Assembly (NCBI GenBank): GCA_944385935.1
Contig: CALWZC010000001.1
Span: 150,021 to 214,020, forward strand
DNA length: 64,000 bases
Direction: 5' to 3'
DNA from: an uncultured Anaerofilum sp.
GTDB taxonomy: Bacteria > Bacillota > Clostridia > Oscillospirales > Ruminococcaceae
Shown here: positions 18,548 through 27,761 of the stretch, one piece after another
Position numbering within the stretch: the first letter of the stretch is position 1
Layout: the number at the start of each line of letters is the position of its first letter
The notes under the pieces: model-generated
The model's database searches: none
What the model was told of the DNA's origin: nothing
The model's input: the letters and a program-made list of their open reading frames with translations, nothing else
Position numbers and translations under genes: made by a program

Positions 18548-19020
18548 CTCCTAAAATTGAAATTTGGAATACGCTCACGGAAAGGGAAACTGCACACCGA
18601 ACATGGCAACAATATTACAAATTGCCCAAAGAAAGCACTGAAATATTGTTAAAAAAATACCAACGGTTATTTTCTATTATAAGCACTCAAAAGGCTTTTT
18701 TCAAGGAAAAATCCAGTTTTTTATCTTTCATCTGCCACTTCATAAACAAAACTAACATGACATCAGAAAAAATTTAGAGAAAGTAAAAAATATTTTAAAA
18801 AAGCACTTTTTCTTTCAAGGCGTATCCACTATAATAGTGTAAGGTACTTTTGAAAGATATAAACCAGCGGGTTGCTGAAAAATGCAAGGATAAAAGCAAA
18901 AGCATTTTTGTGAAAATAGAACAAAAATGATAGTTTTGTCTGTTTGATGTTTACAAGATATTTATGAGTAGTTTGCTTTTGAAAGTGCCAAGGAATGAGA
19001 AAGAAAAGAGGTTTTTTATA
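18548..19020. other. Divergent intergenic region between glgP and zapA
   Basis: AT-rich, with no gene seen. It holds the glgP promoter on the minus strand and, on the plus strand, a TATAAT at 18833 with only a weak -35, probably serving zapA. An open frame at 18526-18777 overlaps promoter sequence and has no family resemblance. Confidence 0.6.
18676..18704 (-). promoter_or_regulatory. Sigma-A type promoter of glgP
   Basis: Minus strand TTGAAA, a 17-bp spacer, TATAAT. The 5' leader would be about 130 nt, with no clear structure. Confidence 0.65.
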
Positions 19021-19437
19021 ATGCCTGCAAATAAAATACGCTTAGAAATTTGTGGAACTACATATGTGGTGTCATCTACAGATACAGAACCCTATGTGAC
19101 CGAGTTGGCAGAGAGAATAGACAAAAATATGAATGAAATTTTGGCAGGAAACCCCTCTGCCAGTGTGACCACTGCCGCTGTATTGTGTGCATTGGAATAT
19201 TTGGATGAGTGGCAAAAGTCTACCATGGGCGCAGAGAATATGCGTGCTCAGATTAAAGATTATTTAGAAGATGCTGCCCGTGCTAAGATGGCAGCAGAGG
19301 AAAGCCGTAGGGAATTGGAGCGAGTGCGCAAGGAATTGGATGAATTGAAAATGCAATATGCTTCTGTGCAACAGGCTAGTCAAACAGCCGAAGTAGAGCA
19401 ACAGGAAGCAGAGCAAGAAACAGAAGAGGAGCAATAA
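19021..19437 (+). CDS. zapA: Cell division protein ZapA
   Basis: FtsZ-ring associated protein that bundles FtsZ filaments; cytoplasmic, coiled coil. The protein has 138 residues. The N-terminal ZapA fold is MPANKIRLEICGTTYVVSS with the typical YVTELAERIDKNMNEI helix, followed by a long Glu/Arg/Gln-rich coiled coil (about residues 75-138). An upstream in-frame ATG at 18964 exists, but AGAGG precedes the ATG at 19021 and the family starts there. Its stop overlaps the next gene's ATG by one base (TAATG). Confidence 0.9.
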   Translation: MPANKIRLEICGTTYVVSSTDTEPYVTELAERIDKNMNEILAGNPSASVTTAAVLCALEYLDEWQKSTMGAENMRAQIKDYLEDAARAKMAAEESRRELERVRKELDELKMQYASVQQASQTAEVEQQEAEQETEEEQ

Positions 19438-21464
19438 TGGCACAATGGGAAATTCTTGCCCCAGCAGGAAATGAGGAAATGTTGAGGGCAGCCGTATTTA
19501 GTGGGGCAGATGCGGTATATTTGGGGCTTACCTCCTTTAACGCTCGTCGCAGTGCCGGAAACTTTACGCCAGAGGCATTGAAAGAGGCTGTTTCCTTTTG
19601 CCATGCCAGAGGGGTAAAGGTCTATGTGACACTAAATACAACCATCTACACTGACGAGTTGCCTGCCATGGAGCAGACAATCAAGGATATTGCAAAGGCT
19701 GGTGCTGATGCTGCCATTGTGCAGGATTTGGGTGTGGCAAAATTGGTGAAGCTATGCGCACCAGAATTGCCATTGCATGGAAGTACCCAGATGAGCATTC
19801 ATAGCTTGGCAGGTGCAAAACAACTTGCTAAGATGGGATTTTCTAGAGTGATTCCAGCAAGGGAACTTTCCTTAGAGGAAATTCAAGTTATTGCGCAAAA
19901 TTGTGGCATTGAAGTGGAATGCTTTGTTCATGGTGCCATGTGTATGAGCATTAGCGGTCAGTGCATGATGAGTGCTTTTCTAGGTGGACGAAGTGGCAAC
20001 AGGGGAAGCTGTGCAGGCCCTTGCCGGTTGCCTTTTGCTGCGGACGGAAGTGGACAAGCACATTTGTCTTTAAAAGATATGTCTTTGTTAGACCATGTGC
20101 AGGAAATGCACAAAGCTGGTGTTTGCAGCTTTAAAATAGAGGGGAGAATGCGTACCCCAGAATATGTAGCTGCTGTTGTTACTGCCTGTCGTGCAGCACG
20201 AGAGGGGGAAACCTTTGACCGCCAACTGGTGAAGGGTGTGTTTTCCCGTTCTGGTTTTACAGATGGATATTTGACAGGGCAAAGAGATGGGCGAATGTTT
20301 GGAGTTCGCACAAAAGCAGACACAGAGGAAGGCAAAAAGGCTTTGCCCCAAGCAAGGGAGGCCTATCGGCGAGAACTTGGACGCATTGCTGTGGACATGA
20401 CCTTGACCATAGAGGAGGAAGGAGCAAAGCTGAAATGCACCGATGGAACTGCAACAGCAGTGGTATATTTAGAACAACTTCCTGAACCCGCTCAAAAAGA
20501 ACAGACCGCCGCCATAGAACGTTGCCTTTCCAAAACAGGAGGTACTCCCTTTGTTGTAGGAAAAATCATGGTGCAAAGTGAAAAAAGTTGGTATTTGCCT
20601 GCCAATGCTTTGAACGAAGCAAGGCGGCAGGTATTGGACCAGCTTTTGCAAAAACGTAGCAAGGTGGAACCATGGGAGTATCATTCTGTGCCATTGGAGC
20701 AGGTTCGGCATACTATGCCTGCTAAAAAACAGCTTTGGGCAAGGTTTGCTGCTTTTGAACAACTTGACTTAGAGCAAAGCGATAGGTTTGAAAAAATTAT
20801 TTTGCCCATTGCACAGGCGGAAAAAGTTCCTCCTTCTCTGCGAGAGAAAACCATTTTGGAGCTGCCTCGCGCCATGTTTGGGGTTTTGGAGCAAGACACA
20901 AAAAACAGAATCCAGAAGGCAGCCAAAGAGGGATTTGCTGGCTTTGAGGCACAAAATCTTGCCCATTTTTTCCTGTGTCAAGGGCTTCCTGTTTTTGCAG
21001 GGTTTGGCATGAATCTTACAAACCAACTTTCCGCACAAGCTGCCGCCGATTTGGGAGCAAAGGCAGTAACACTATTGCCGGAACTTTCAGCACAGCAAAT
21101 AGAAGAAATTTCCCCAACAGTGCCTACAGGTGCCATTGGTTATGGCCATTTGCCTTTGATGCTTACTCGTGCTTGCCCCATGCACAACGTTCGTTCTTGT
21201 CAAGGCTGCCCCAAACGAGGGGAACTGACCGACCGAAAAAATAGGCAATTTCCAGTGCGCTGTGGCTTAGGTGTTCGTACCATCTTCAATCCAGTGCCTT
21301 TGTATTTGGGGGATAAACCCAAAGCCTTAAACTGTGACTATGAAATCCTCTACTTTAGCATTGAATCTCCCGATAGAATTCGGCAGGTAGTGGAGTTGTA
21401 CACAAATAACCAGCCTTTTGATAAGGAATTGACCAGAGGATTGTATTTTAAGGGAACAGATTGA
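19437..21464 (+). CDS. U32 family peptidase-like protein with DUF3656 (RlhA-like)
   Basis: U32 family proteins of this architecture hydroxylate RNA; E. coli RlhA modifies 23S rRNA C2501. At 675 residues, it has an N-terminal TIM barrel starting WEILAPAGNEEMLRAAVFSGADAVYLG, the family block ECFVHGAMCMSISGQC followed by SGNRGSCAGPCRLPF, a middle region like DUF3656, and C-terminal cysteines (CPMHNVRSCQGCPKRGE). It is translationally coupled to zapA. Specific assignment to RlhA rather than another U32 branch is inferred from length and layout. Confidence 0.85.
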   Translation: MAQWEILAPAGNEEMLRAAVFSGADAVYLGLTSFNARRSAGNFTPEALKEAVSFCHARGVKVYVTLNTTIYTDELPAMEQTIKDIAKAGADAAIVQDLGVAKLVKLCAPELPLHGSTQMSIHSLAGAKQLAKMGFSRVIPARELSLEEIQVIAQNCGIEVECFVHGAMCMSISGQCMMSAFLGGRSGNRGSCAGPCRLPFAADGSGQAHLSLKDMSLLDHVQEMHKAGVCSFKIEGRMRTPEYVAAVVTACRAAREGETFDRQLVKGVFSRSGFTDGYLTGQRDGRMFGVRTKADTEEGKKALPQAREAYRRELGRIAVDMTLTIEEEGAKLKCTDGTATAVVYLEQLPEPAQKEQTAAIERCLSKTGGTPFVVGKIMVQSEKSWYLPANALNEARRQVLDQLLQKRSKVEPWEYHSVPLEQVRHTMPAKKQLWARFAAFEQLDLEQSDRFEKIILPIAQAEKVPPSLREKTILELPRAMFGVLEQDTKNRIQKAAKEGFAGFEAQNLAHFFLCQGLPVFAGFGMNLTNQLSAQAAADLGAKAVTLLPELSAQQIEEISPTVPTGAIGYGHLPLMLTRACPMHNVRSCQGCPKRGELTDRKNRQFPVRCGLGVRTIFNPVPLYLGDKPKALNCDYEILYFSIESPDRIRQVVELYTNNQPFDKELTRGLYFKGTD

Positions 21465-21506
21465 GTTTGTTGCTGGATTATCAAATTTTAAGAAGGAGAG
21501 AATGGA

Positions 21507-21974
21507 ATGCAAATTCCCTTTCAGATATTTCATCCTGATGCAAAGCCTCCTGTTTATGGGTCGGATGGAGCAGCGGCAGCGGATTTGTGCGCCATCTGCC
21601 CACCAGAAGGTATAGAGATTTCTCCGGGACAGCGTGTGCTAATCCCCACAGGGATTGGAGTGGAATTGCCCCAAGGCTATGTGGGGTTGGTATTTGCTCG
21701 CAGTAGTATGGGGATAAAGCATGGAATTGCATTGTCCAATGGTGTGGGAGTAATTGACTGGGACTATCGGGGGGCTATCTCGGTGGGACTGGTAAATTTG
21801 TCAGATAAAAGCTATCGAATTTTGCCGGGGGAACGAATTGCACAACTGGCTGTGATGCCAGTGTGTACCCCACAATTTGTAGAGGTACAGCAACTTTCTC
21901 AGACAGAACGGGGACAAGGGGGCTTTGGCTCCACTGGTCGGGTGGAATTGACCACAAAGGAGGAAATACAATGA
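21507..21974 (+). CDS. dut: dUTP diphosphatase
   Basis: Hydrolyses dUTP to dUMP and pyrophosphate, keeping uracil out of DNA; homotrimer. The protein has 155 residues with the five motifs: GSDGAAAADLCA, ARSSMGIKHG, the active-site GVGVIDWDYRGAI, PGERIAQLAV and the C-terminal RGQGGFGSTGR that closes over the nucleotide. Position 4 of VIDxDYRG is Trp, where Ser or Ala is commoner. Its stop overlaps the next ATG (ATGA). Confidence 0.95.
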   Translation: MQIPFQIFHPDAKPPVYGSDGAAAADLCAICPPEGIEISPGQRVLIPTGIGVELPQGYVGLVFARSSMGIKHGIALSNGVGVIDWDYRGAISVGLVNLSDKSYRILPGERIAQLAVMPVCTPQFVEVQQLSQTERGQGGFGSTGRVELTTKEEIQ

Positions 21975-22231
21975 AACAAGGCCTACTTCTCTGCTTTTAT
22001 ATTCTAGGTGGCATTGTGGTGGGAGCCATGTTTGCTGGCATTTGTGAAGAAATTCCAATGCTGAAGTGGCTTGCCTATTCCCACAGCATTGGTATCAGTA
22101 AAGGCAACCCTTTGGTGTTGGACTTATCTGTGTTGAAAATTACCTTTGCTTTTTCTATGGGAATTAGTGTGGCACAGATTGTCACCATTGCAGGGGCTTT
22201 GTTTTTGTATAACCGTTCCTCTTTTCGGTAA
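21971..22231 (+). CDS. DUF4321 small membrane protein
   Basis: Small membrane protein (86 residues) of a family found mainly in Clostridia; function unknown. There are two hydrophobic stretches, one N-terminal (GLLLCFYILGGIVVGAMFAG) and one C-terminal (FAFSMGISVAQIVTIAGALFLY). An internal LDLSVLKITF is typical of the family. It is translationally coupled to dut and lies just before maf, a common arrangement near mreB in this group. Confidence 0.8.
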   Translation: MKQGLLLCFYILGGIVVGAMFAGICEEIPMLKWLAYSHSIGISKGNPLVLDLSVLKITFAFSMGISVAQIVTIAGALFLYNRSSFR

Positions 22232-22294
22232 CTGGTTGTAGAAAAATAACCCGGTTTTTGAAAAATGTGAAATAAAAAAAGAGGTTTATTCGTT

Positions 22295-22849
22295 ATGAAC
22301 ATTGTATTGGCTTCTGGCAGCCCTAGACGAAAAGAATTGTTGGCAATGATTACCCCAGACTTTGAGGTGATTTGCAGCGATGTGGACGAATCTGCCATTT
22401 CTGCCCCAACCCCTGCCTTGTTGGCACAAGAGCTTGCAAAAGCAAAGTGCCTTGCAGTAGCAAGCAACCATCCACAGCAGGTTGTAATTGGATGTGATAC
22501 TGTGGTGGAGCAAAATGGCACAGTGTATGGAAAGCCTTCCAATGCAGCACATGCTGTGCAAATGCTTACCTCTCTTTCGGGAGCAAGCCATCAGGTACAC
22601 ACAGGGGTGTGCATTGCACAAGGGGACAAAGTGGAATCCTTTGTAGTGACAAGCATTGTGAAATTTTATCCCCTTACTTTGCAACAAATTGAAGCCTATG
22701 TACAAACAGGAGAGCCATTTGACAAAGCCGGAGGATATGGAATCCAAGGGGGAGCCGCCCTATTCTGCGAAGGGATTGAGGGTTGTTACTACAACATTAT
22801 GGGTTTTCCTGTTTCAAGAGTTGCCCGCGCTTTGGAGCATTTTTTGTGA
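22295..22849 (+). CDS. maf: Maf family nucleotide pyrophosphatase
   Basis: Hydrolyses non-canonical or excess nucleoside triphosphates (dTTP/UTP type) and is linked to septum formation. The protein has 184 residues. Seen are the N-terminal LASGSPRRKELLAM, the catalytic VIGCDTVVEQNG, LSGASHQVHTGVC and the C-terminal EPFDKAGGYGIQG. An AAAAAGAGG element precedes the ATG. It lies directly upstream of mreBCD, as in Bacillus. Confidence 0.94.
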   Translation: MNIVLASGSPRRKELLAMITPDFEVICSDVDESAISAPTPALLAQELAKAKCLAVASNHPQQVVIGCDTVVEQNGTVYGKPSNAAHAVQMLTSLSGASHQVHTGVCIAQGDKVESFVVTSIVKFYPLTLQQIEAYVQTGEPFDKAGGYGIQGGAALFCEGIEGCYYNIMGFPVSRVARALEHFL

Positions 22850-22896
22850 ATTTTGGAAAAAACTGCAAAGAAAGTCTGTTTTTTTTCACTTTACGT

Positions 22897-22924
22897 TGAG
22901 AATAGTCGTACTTATGGTTATAAT
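22897..22924 (+). promoter_or_regulatory. Sigma-A type promoter of mreB
   Basis: TTGAGA, a 16-bp spacer, TATAAT, about 90 bp before the mreB start. Confidence 0.6.
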
Positions 22925-23012
22925 ATAAAAGAATGACTTATTGAATGAAGCGGATGGTATTTAGCATACAATATCCGTGGGAGATAGATTGTGGCGAAGG
23001 AGTATAAAAATA

Positions 23013-24038
23013 ATGGGTCTGTTTGATTTTGATAAAAGTATTGGTATTGATTTGGGAACTGCAAACACATTGGTGTACTTGAAAGGAAAAGGAATCATTC
23101 TGCGTGAGCCCTCGGTAGTAGCTGTGGATACAAAGGCAGAGCGTGTGCGCAGCGTTGGCCATGAGGCAAAGGCTGTGATTGGTCGTACCCCTGGCAGCAT
23201 TGTGGCTGTTCGTCCTTTGAAAGATGGTGTTATTGCCGATTTTGACATTACCACCAATATGTTGGAATATTTTATCAAGAAGGTCTGCGGAAGCAGCCGT
23301 TTTGTAAAGCCCCGTGTGGTTATCTGCATCCCCTCTGGTGTTACTGAGGTAGAAAAGAGAGCTGTAAAAACTGCAAGCATGAACGCTGGTGCTCGTCAGG
23401 TAAGTGTAATCGAAGAACCCATGGCGGCAGCTATCGGTGCAGGTTTGCCTGTAAGTGAGCCTTCTGGTAGCATGGTTGTAGATATTGGTGGCGGTACCAG
23501 TGAAGTGGCTGTTATCAGTTTGGGCGGTATTGTAGCAGCCCAGAGTGAACGTGTGGGAGGCGATGCCTTTGACCGTGCTATCATCGACTATATCAAGCGT
23601 AAATATAACCTGCTGATTGGTGAGCGTACCGCCGAGCAGATTAAAATTGAAATTGGCAGTGCTTATGTTTTGGATGAAGAATTGACCATGGACATCAAGG
23701 GTCGAAATTTGGCAGATGGTCTACCCAAAAATATTACCATTCGTTCCGAGGAAGTGCGTGAGGCATTGAGCGAGGCTTTGAGCCGTGTGGTTCGTGCTGT
23801 AAAAGAAACTTTGGAGCACACTCCCCCAGAACTGAGCGCGGATATTATCGACCATGGCATTACCCTTACTGGTGGCGGTGCATTGCTGCGTGGATTGGAC
23901 AGACTCATTCAGTCTGCTACTGGTATTGATGTTCATGTTGCCGAAAACCCACTAGACTGTGTTGCCGCAGGTACTGGCGCAGTGCTGGATAACATCGAGC
24001 TGTTGCGCAGCTTGGAGGATGAAAGCGGCCGGCTGTAA
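23013..24038 (+). CDS. mreB: Rod shape-determining protein MreB
   Basis: Bacterial actin that positions cell-wall synthesis along the cell length; 341 residues. The phosphate-binding loops are IGIDLGTANTLVYLKGKGI and VVDIGGGTSEVAVISLGG, with the adenosine site LTGGGALLRGLD. The N-terminal FDFDKS may be a membrane-binding segment. The frame extends 12 codons upstream, but GAAGGAG sits before the ATG at 23013. A terminator-like hairpin separates it from mreC, so mreB may be made in excess. Confidence 0.96.
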   Translation: MGLFDFDKSIGIDLGTANTLVYLKGKGIILREPSVVAVDTKAERVRSVGHEAKAVIGRTPGSIVAVRPLKDGVIADFDITTNMLEYFIKKVCGSSRFVKPRVVICIPSGVTEVEKRAVKTASMNAGARQVSVIEEPMAAAIGAGLPVSEPSGSMVVDIGGGTSEVAVISLGGIVAAQSERVGGDAFDRAIIDYIKRKYNLLIGERTAEQIKIEIGSAYVLDEELTMDIKGRNLADGLPKNITIRSEEVREALSEALSRVVRAVKETLEHTPPELSADIIDHGITLTGGGALLRGLDRLIQSATGIDVHVAENPLDCVAAGTGAVLDNIELLRSLEDESGRL

Positions 24039-24052
24039 CAGTAAAACCAACC

Positions 24053-24090
24053 ACGGGCGGCCCCACAAAAGGGCTGCCCGTTTTGCTTTA
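24053..24090 (+). terminator. Hairpin terminator between mreB and mreC
   Basis: ACGGGCGGCCC pairs with GGGCTGCCCGT, followed by TTTGCTTTATTTT. It is probably leaky if mreC depends on the mreB promoter. Confidence 0.75.
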
Positions 24091-24117
24091 TTTTCATAAC
24101 AGAAGGGGGAAAGGGGA

Positions 24118-24999
24118 TTGAAGGATTTTTTCCAAACAGCAAGATTTAAGGCATTGCTGACCGCTTGTGTTGTGTTGGCAGGAATCATGGCATATGCAGG
24201 AGCCAATGGACGGTTGCAGTCTGCTCCACAGGAAGTGCTTTCTGCTGCCTTGGTGCCGCTGCAAAGAATTACTGCTATTTTTTCTAATGGAATTTCTGGG
24301 GTAGCAGACCATTTTGTTCATTTGGATAGTGTGGTGAAAGAAAACGAAGAACTGAAGGAAGAAAATGCCCAACTGAGAGAACAACTGGTAGAGCTAGACC
24401 AATACAAGGCCGAAAATGAAATGTTTCGTAGTGCAAACAATCTAAAAGAGGAACATCCAGACTACACATTGCTTCCGGGCTTTGTAATTGGTCGTGACCC
24501 GCTGGACCAATTTTATTCCTTTACCATTGATGTGGGAACCAAACACGGAGTGGAAAAAGGCAATGTAGTAGTTAGTGAGCATGGCTATCTTGTGGGTATG
24601 GTATTGGATTCTACCTATACTTCTGCAAAGGTTGTTACCATCTTAAATCCTACCTTGAATGTTTCGGGTATGGTCAGCCGTACTCGTGATAATGGTCTGG
24701 TAACAGGTCATGACCAACTGGCTGGGGAAGGGCTTTGTTTGATGAATAATCTCCCTCGCAGTACACAGGCTGCTGTGGGTGATGAGGTAATTACCACAGG
24801 TATGGGCGAGGTATTCCCGGCAGACTTACTGATTGGAAGAATTACCGATATTGAAACAGAAGCCAGTGGACAGTCTATGCAAGCCAAAATTCAGCCCGGG
24901 GAGGATATTGCAAGTATCCGCCAGGTTTTGGTATTGCTGGATACCGGTGAAGCTGTGGCACAGTCCTCAGAGGGCAACAACCAAAGCGGTGAGGAGTGA
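24118..24999 (+). CDS. mreC: Rod shape-determining protein MreC
   Basis: Periplasm-side scaffold of the elongasome; 293 residues with one N-terminal membrane segment (about residues 11-30), a coiled coil (about 60-95, ENEELKEENAQLREQLVELD) and the C-terminal beta-barrel domain (FVIGRDPLDQFYSFTIDVGTKHGVEKGN). The start is TTG, behind a GGGGGAAAGGGG site. It lies between mreB and mreD. Confidence 0.93.
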   Translation: MKDFFQTARFKALLTACVVLAGIMAYAGANGRLQSAPQEVLSAALVPLQRITAIFSNGISGVADHFVHLDSVVKENEELKEENAQLREQLVELDQYKAENEMFRSANNLKEEHPDYTLLPGFVIGRDPLDQFYSFTIDVGTKHGVEKGNVVVSEHGYLVGMVLDSTYTSAKVVTILNPTLNVSGMVSRTRDNGLVTGHDQLAGEGLCLMNNLPRSTQAAVGDEVITTGMGEVFPADLLIGRITDIETEASGQSMQAKIQPGEDIASIRQVLVLLDTGEAVAQSSEGNNQSGEE

Positions 25000-25004
25000 A
25001 AAAT

Positions 25005-25529
25005 ATGGAATCTCGATACCGTTTACAGAAACTTCTAGTGCTAAAATGGTTGTGCTACACACTGGTGCTTTTGCTGGGGGCAGCTCTACAAAGTACACCC
25101 AATTTTTTAACCATCGGAACAGTGAAACCAATTTTTATTTTGCCCATTTGTATGGCGGTTGCTTGTATAGAGGACCCCTATCAAGGGGCATGGTTTGGCA
25201 TGGTAGGAGGACTTTTGTGGGACTGGACAGCAGGACGGGTACCGGGCTTGTTAGCCATTGGGGTAGCGGTGATATGCTTTTTTGCAGGCATTATAGTGGT
25301 GTTGATTTTGCGAATCAATCACATGAATTTTATTTTATTGGCATTGGCAGGCACATGGCTGGTTGTGAGCATGGATTTTGTGTTTAACTATTGGATGAGG
25401 CGATACTCCCATCCAGAGGTGGAATATTTAGTCCGAGTATTACCCACAGTAGTATTTACAGCCGCCATTTCTCCGGCTGCTATGATGCTATTGAAAAAAA
25501 TTCAAAAGAAATTCCAGCCCGAAGAATAA
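25005..25529 (+). CDS. mreD: Rod shape-determining protein MreD
   Basis: Membrane component of the elongasome, 174 residues with about five hydrophobic segments (CYTLVLLLGAALQS, PIFILPICMAVACI, GLLAIGVAVICFFAGIIVVLIL, FILLALAGTWLVVSM, VVFTAAISPAAMMLL). A GTG at 24996 would overlap the end of mreC, but GAGGAG ends 8 nt before the ATG at 25005, making that the likelier start. Confidence 0.88.
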   Translation: MESRYRLQKLLVLKWLCYTLVLLLGAALQSTPNFLTIGTVKPIFILPICMAVACIEDPYQGAWFGMVGGLLWDWTAGRVPGLLAIGVAVICFFAGIIVVLILRINHMNFILLALAGTWLVVSMDFVFNYWMRRYSHPEVEYLVRVLPTVVFTAAISPAAMMLLKKIQKKFQPEE

Positions 25530-25580
25530 CCAAAGGGCTGGAATATATTGCGGAAATCTTAGGAAAGGAGTTCCGTTTTT

Positions 25581-27653
25581 GTGAAACCCAAAAATCAAAC
25601 AAAACGACTTGTACCTCGTATATGGACAATGATTGCCTTTTGTGGCGGTGTAATGGGGGTGTTTATCCTCCAACTCATCAATTTCCAATTGGTAAATGGA
25701 GAGGAATATCTGCAAAAGGCCCAAAGTACACAAACCTATCAATTTAATGTCAGTGCTGCCCGTGGAGATATTGTAGACCGCTACGGCCGCAGCATTGCTA
25801 CCAACCGCACCGGTTACAAGGTAGAACTAAGCAAGGGCATGATGACCGGCGACCTAAATGAAACCCTAAAAGAATTGGTGGAAATTTTGCAAAGTTCAGG
25901 AGAAAGCTGGAATGACACCCTGCCTATTACCACCACAGAACCCTTTGAGTTTACAGTAGATTCTACTGCTGATTCTTCGGAAGATAGTACCTTAGCAAGA
26001 CAGCAAAAACGACTTGCCCAGCTAAAGACAGATTTTGATAAACAAAGCTATGCCACAGCACAAGAAGTGCTAGACAGTATGGTGGAAAAATATGAGCTGG
26101 AAGAATATTCCCCCCAGTGGCAGAGAACCTTGGCAGGAATCCGCTATCAAATGCAGCTAGAAGGATTTGGCGAGCGAAATAACTTCACTTTTGCTGATGA
26201 AGTTTCCATGAAAACTGTTTCGATTATCAAAGAGCGCAGTCTGACACTCACTGGTGTGGAAATTGTGGAAACTAGTACCCGTGTATACCCTGATGGAACC
26301 ATTTTGCCCCATGTGTTGGGCACTGTTGGCCCCATTTATGCCGAGGACTGGGAAAAGGACAAGGCAGAAATGAAAGAGAAGGGCTACGAAATGGATGACC
26401 TAATTGGTCATGGTGGACTAGAGGAAGCCCTAGAAGATGCCTTGCGGGGAGAAGATGGGGTAAAAATGGTAGAATACAGCAAGGATGGCACCATCCACCG
26501 AAGCTGGATGCAGGAACAACCCAGCCCCGGAAATACGGCTGTTCTCACTGTGAATATGGATTTTCAAAAAAAGGTAGATGCAGCACTGGCAAACCGTATT
26601 TTGACATTGCAGCAAAACGCTCCTGGACAGGGTAGAGAGGCAAATGCTGGTTCCGCAGTGGTGATTGATGTAAAAACAGGGGGTATTTTAGCATTAAGCA
26701 ATTACCCCAGTTATGACCTAAATTTGTATAATACAAACTATACCCAATATGCCCAAGACCCAAACAAGCCTTTGGTTAACCGTGCATTGCAGGGATTGTA
26801 TACCCCAGGTTCTACCTTTAAGCCTGTGGTGGGATTAAAAGGCATTTTGGATGGCATTATGACACCTACTTCCACGGTAAACTGTGTTATGCAATACACC
26901 TTAATTCCGGGAATGCGTCCCCCCAGTTGTTTGCACCGACATGGCCCTACTAACATCTACTATGCCTTGGAGCAAAGCTGTAACTGGTATTTCTTTGATG
27001 TGGGTAGACGCCTTGGCATTGATAATTTTGGCGACTTTGCCAAGCGTATGGGCCTTGGTGTAAAAACCGGTGTAGAAGTATCTGAGGCAGAAGGTCATAT
27101 CACCTCCAGCAAGGATGAAAACTACACCTATGGCTATGTGCTTATGTCTGCCATTGGCCAACAGGATACCTTGGTAACTCCTGTACAGTTGGCTACCTAT
27201 GCGGCAACCATTGCAAACAAAGGGGTTCGCTATCGTACCCACTTGGTAGCAGGCTTGCGAGATTCTGCAACAGGAGAGTTGGTAGAAAACTATGATGCAG
27301 AAGTGGTAGATGTAATTGATGACCCCAACGGTGCCTTTGATGCCATTGAACAGGGCATGGTTCAGATGGCACAAAATAATAGTCGTGCATTGGAGGATTA
27401 TCCTATCACATTAGCTGCCAAAACCGGAACTCCCGAACGTGGTGTGACCAATGAATATGGAAAAGCCTTGTACAATGGTGCTTTGATTGTATATGCACCA
27501 GTAGAAGACCCAGAAATTGCCATTGGCATTATATTGGAAAACTCTGGAAGTGGTGCCGCTGCTGCATATTTGGCCAAAGACATTTTGGACGCCTACTTCT
27601 TTGATAATAGTGGAAGTTTGCAGCCAGAACAGGCAGGAACATTGTTGCCCTAA
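25581..27653 (+). CDS. mrdA: Penicillin-binding protein 2 (class B transpeptidase)
   Basis: Cross-links peptidoglycan during cell elongation; 690 residues with one N-terminal membrane anchor (about residues 13-32), a dimerisation region starting SAARGDIVDRYGRSIATNR, and the transpeptidase domain. Catalytic motifs are STFK (in LYTPGSTFKPVVG), SCN (EQSCNWYFFDVG) and KTGT (AAKTGTPE). The start is GTG with AAAGGAG upstream. Placement right after mreBCD is the standard elongasome arrangement. Confidence 0.93.
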   Translation: MKPKNQTKRLVPRIWTMIAFCGGVMGVFILQLINFQLVNGEEYLQKAQSTQTYQFNVSAARGDIVDRYGRSIATNRTGYKVELSKGMMTGDLNETLKELVEILQSSGESWNDTLPITTTEPFEFTVDSTADSSEDSTLARQQKRLAQLKTDFDKQSYATAQEVLDSMVEKYELEEYSPQWQRTLAGIRYQMQLEGFGERNNFTFADEVSMKTVSIIKERSLTLTGVEIVETSTRVYPDGTILPHVLGTVGPIYAEDWEKDKAEMKEKGYEMDDLIGHGGLEEALEDALRGEDGVKMVEYSKDGTIHRSWMQEQPSPGNTAVLTVNMDFQKKVDAALANRILTLQQNAPGQGREANAGSAVVIDVKTGGILALSNYPSYDLNLYNTNYTQYAQDPNKPLVNRALQGLYTPGSTFKPVVGLKGILDGIMTPTSTVNCVMQYTLIPGMRPPSCLHRHGPTNIYYALEQSCNWYFFDVGRRLGIDNFGDFAKRMGLGVKTGVEVSEAEGHITSSKDENYTYGYVLMSAIGQQDTLVTPVQLATYAATIANKGVRYRTHLVAGLRDSATGELVENYDAEVVDVIDDPNGAFDAIEQGMVQMAQNNSRALEDYPITLAAKTGTPERGVTNEYGKALYNGALIVYAPVEDPEIAIGIILENSGSGAAAAYLAKDILDAYFFDNSGSLQPEQAGTLLP

Positions 27654-27691
27654 GCCTTCTTGTGGTAAGTGAATAAAAATACAAAATGTAG

Positions 27692-27720
27692 TTGTTTTTT
27701 TAGTGAAAATATGGTACAAT
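27692..27720 (+). promoter_or_regulatory. Candidate promoter of the MinD-like gene
   Basis: TTGTTT, a 17-bp spacer, TACAAT, about 40 bp before the start codon. Confidence 0.5.
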
Positions 27721-27761
27721 GACCAATAAGCAGAAAAAACTGCTTTGGTGGGGAGGAACCT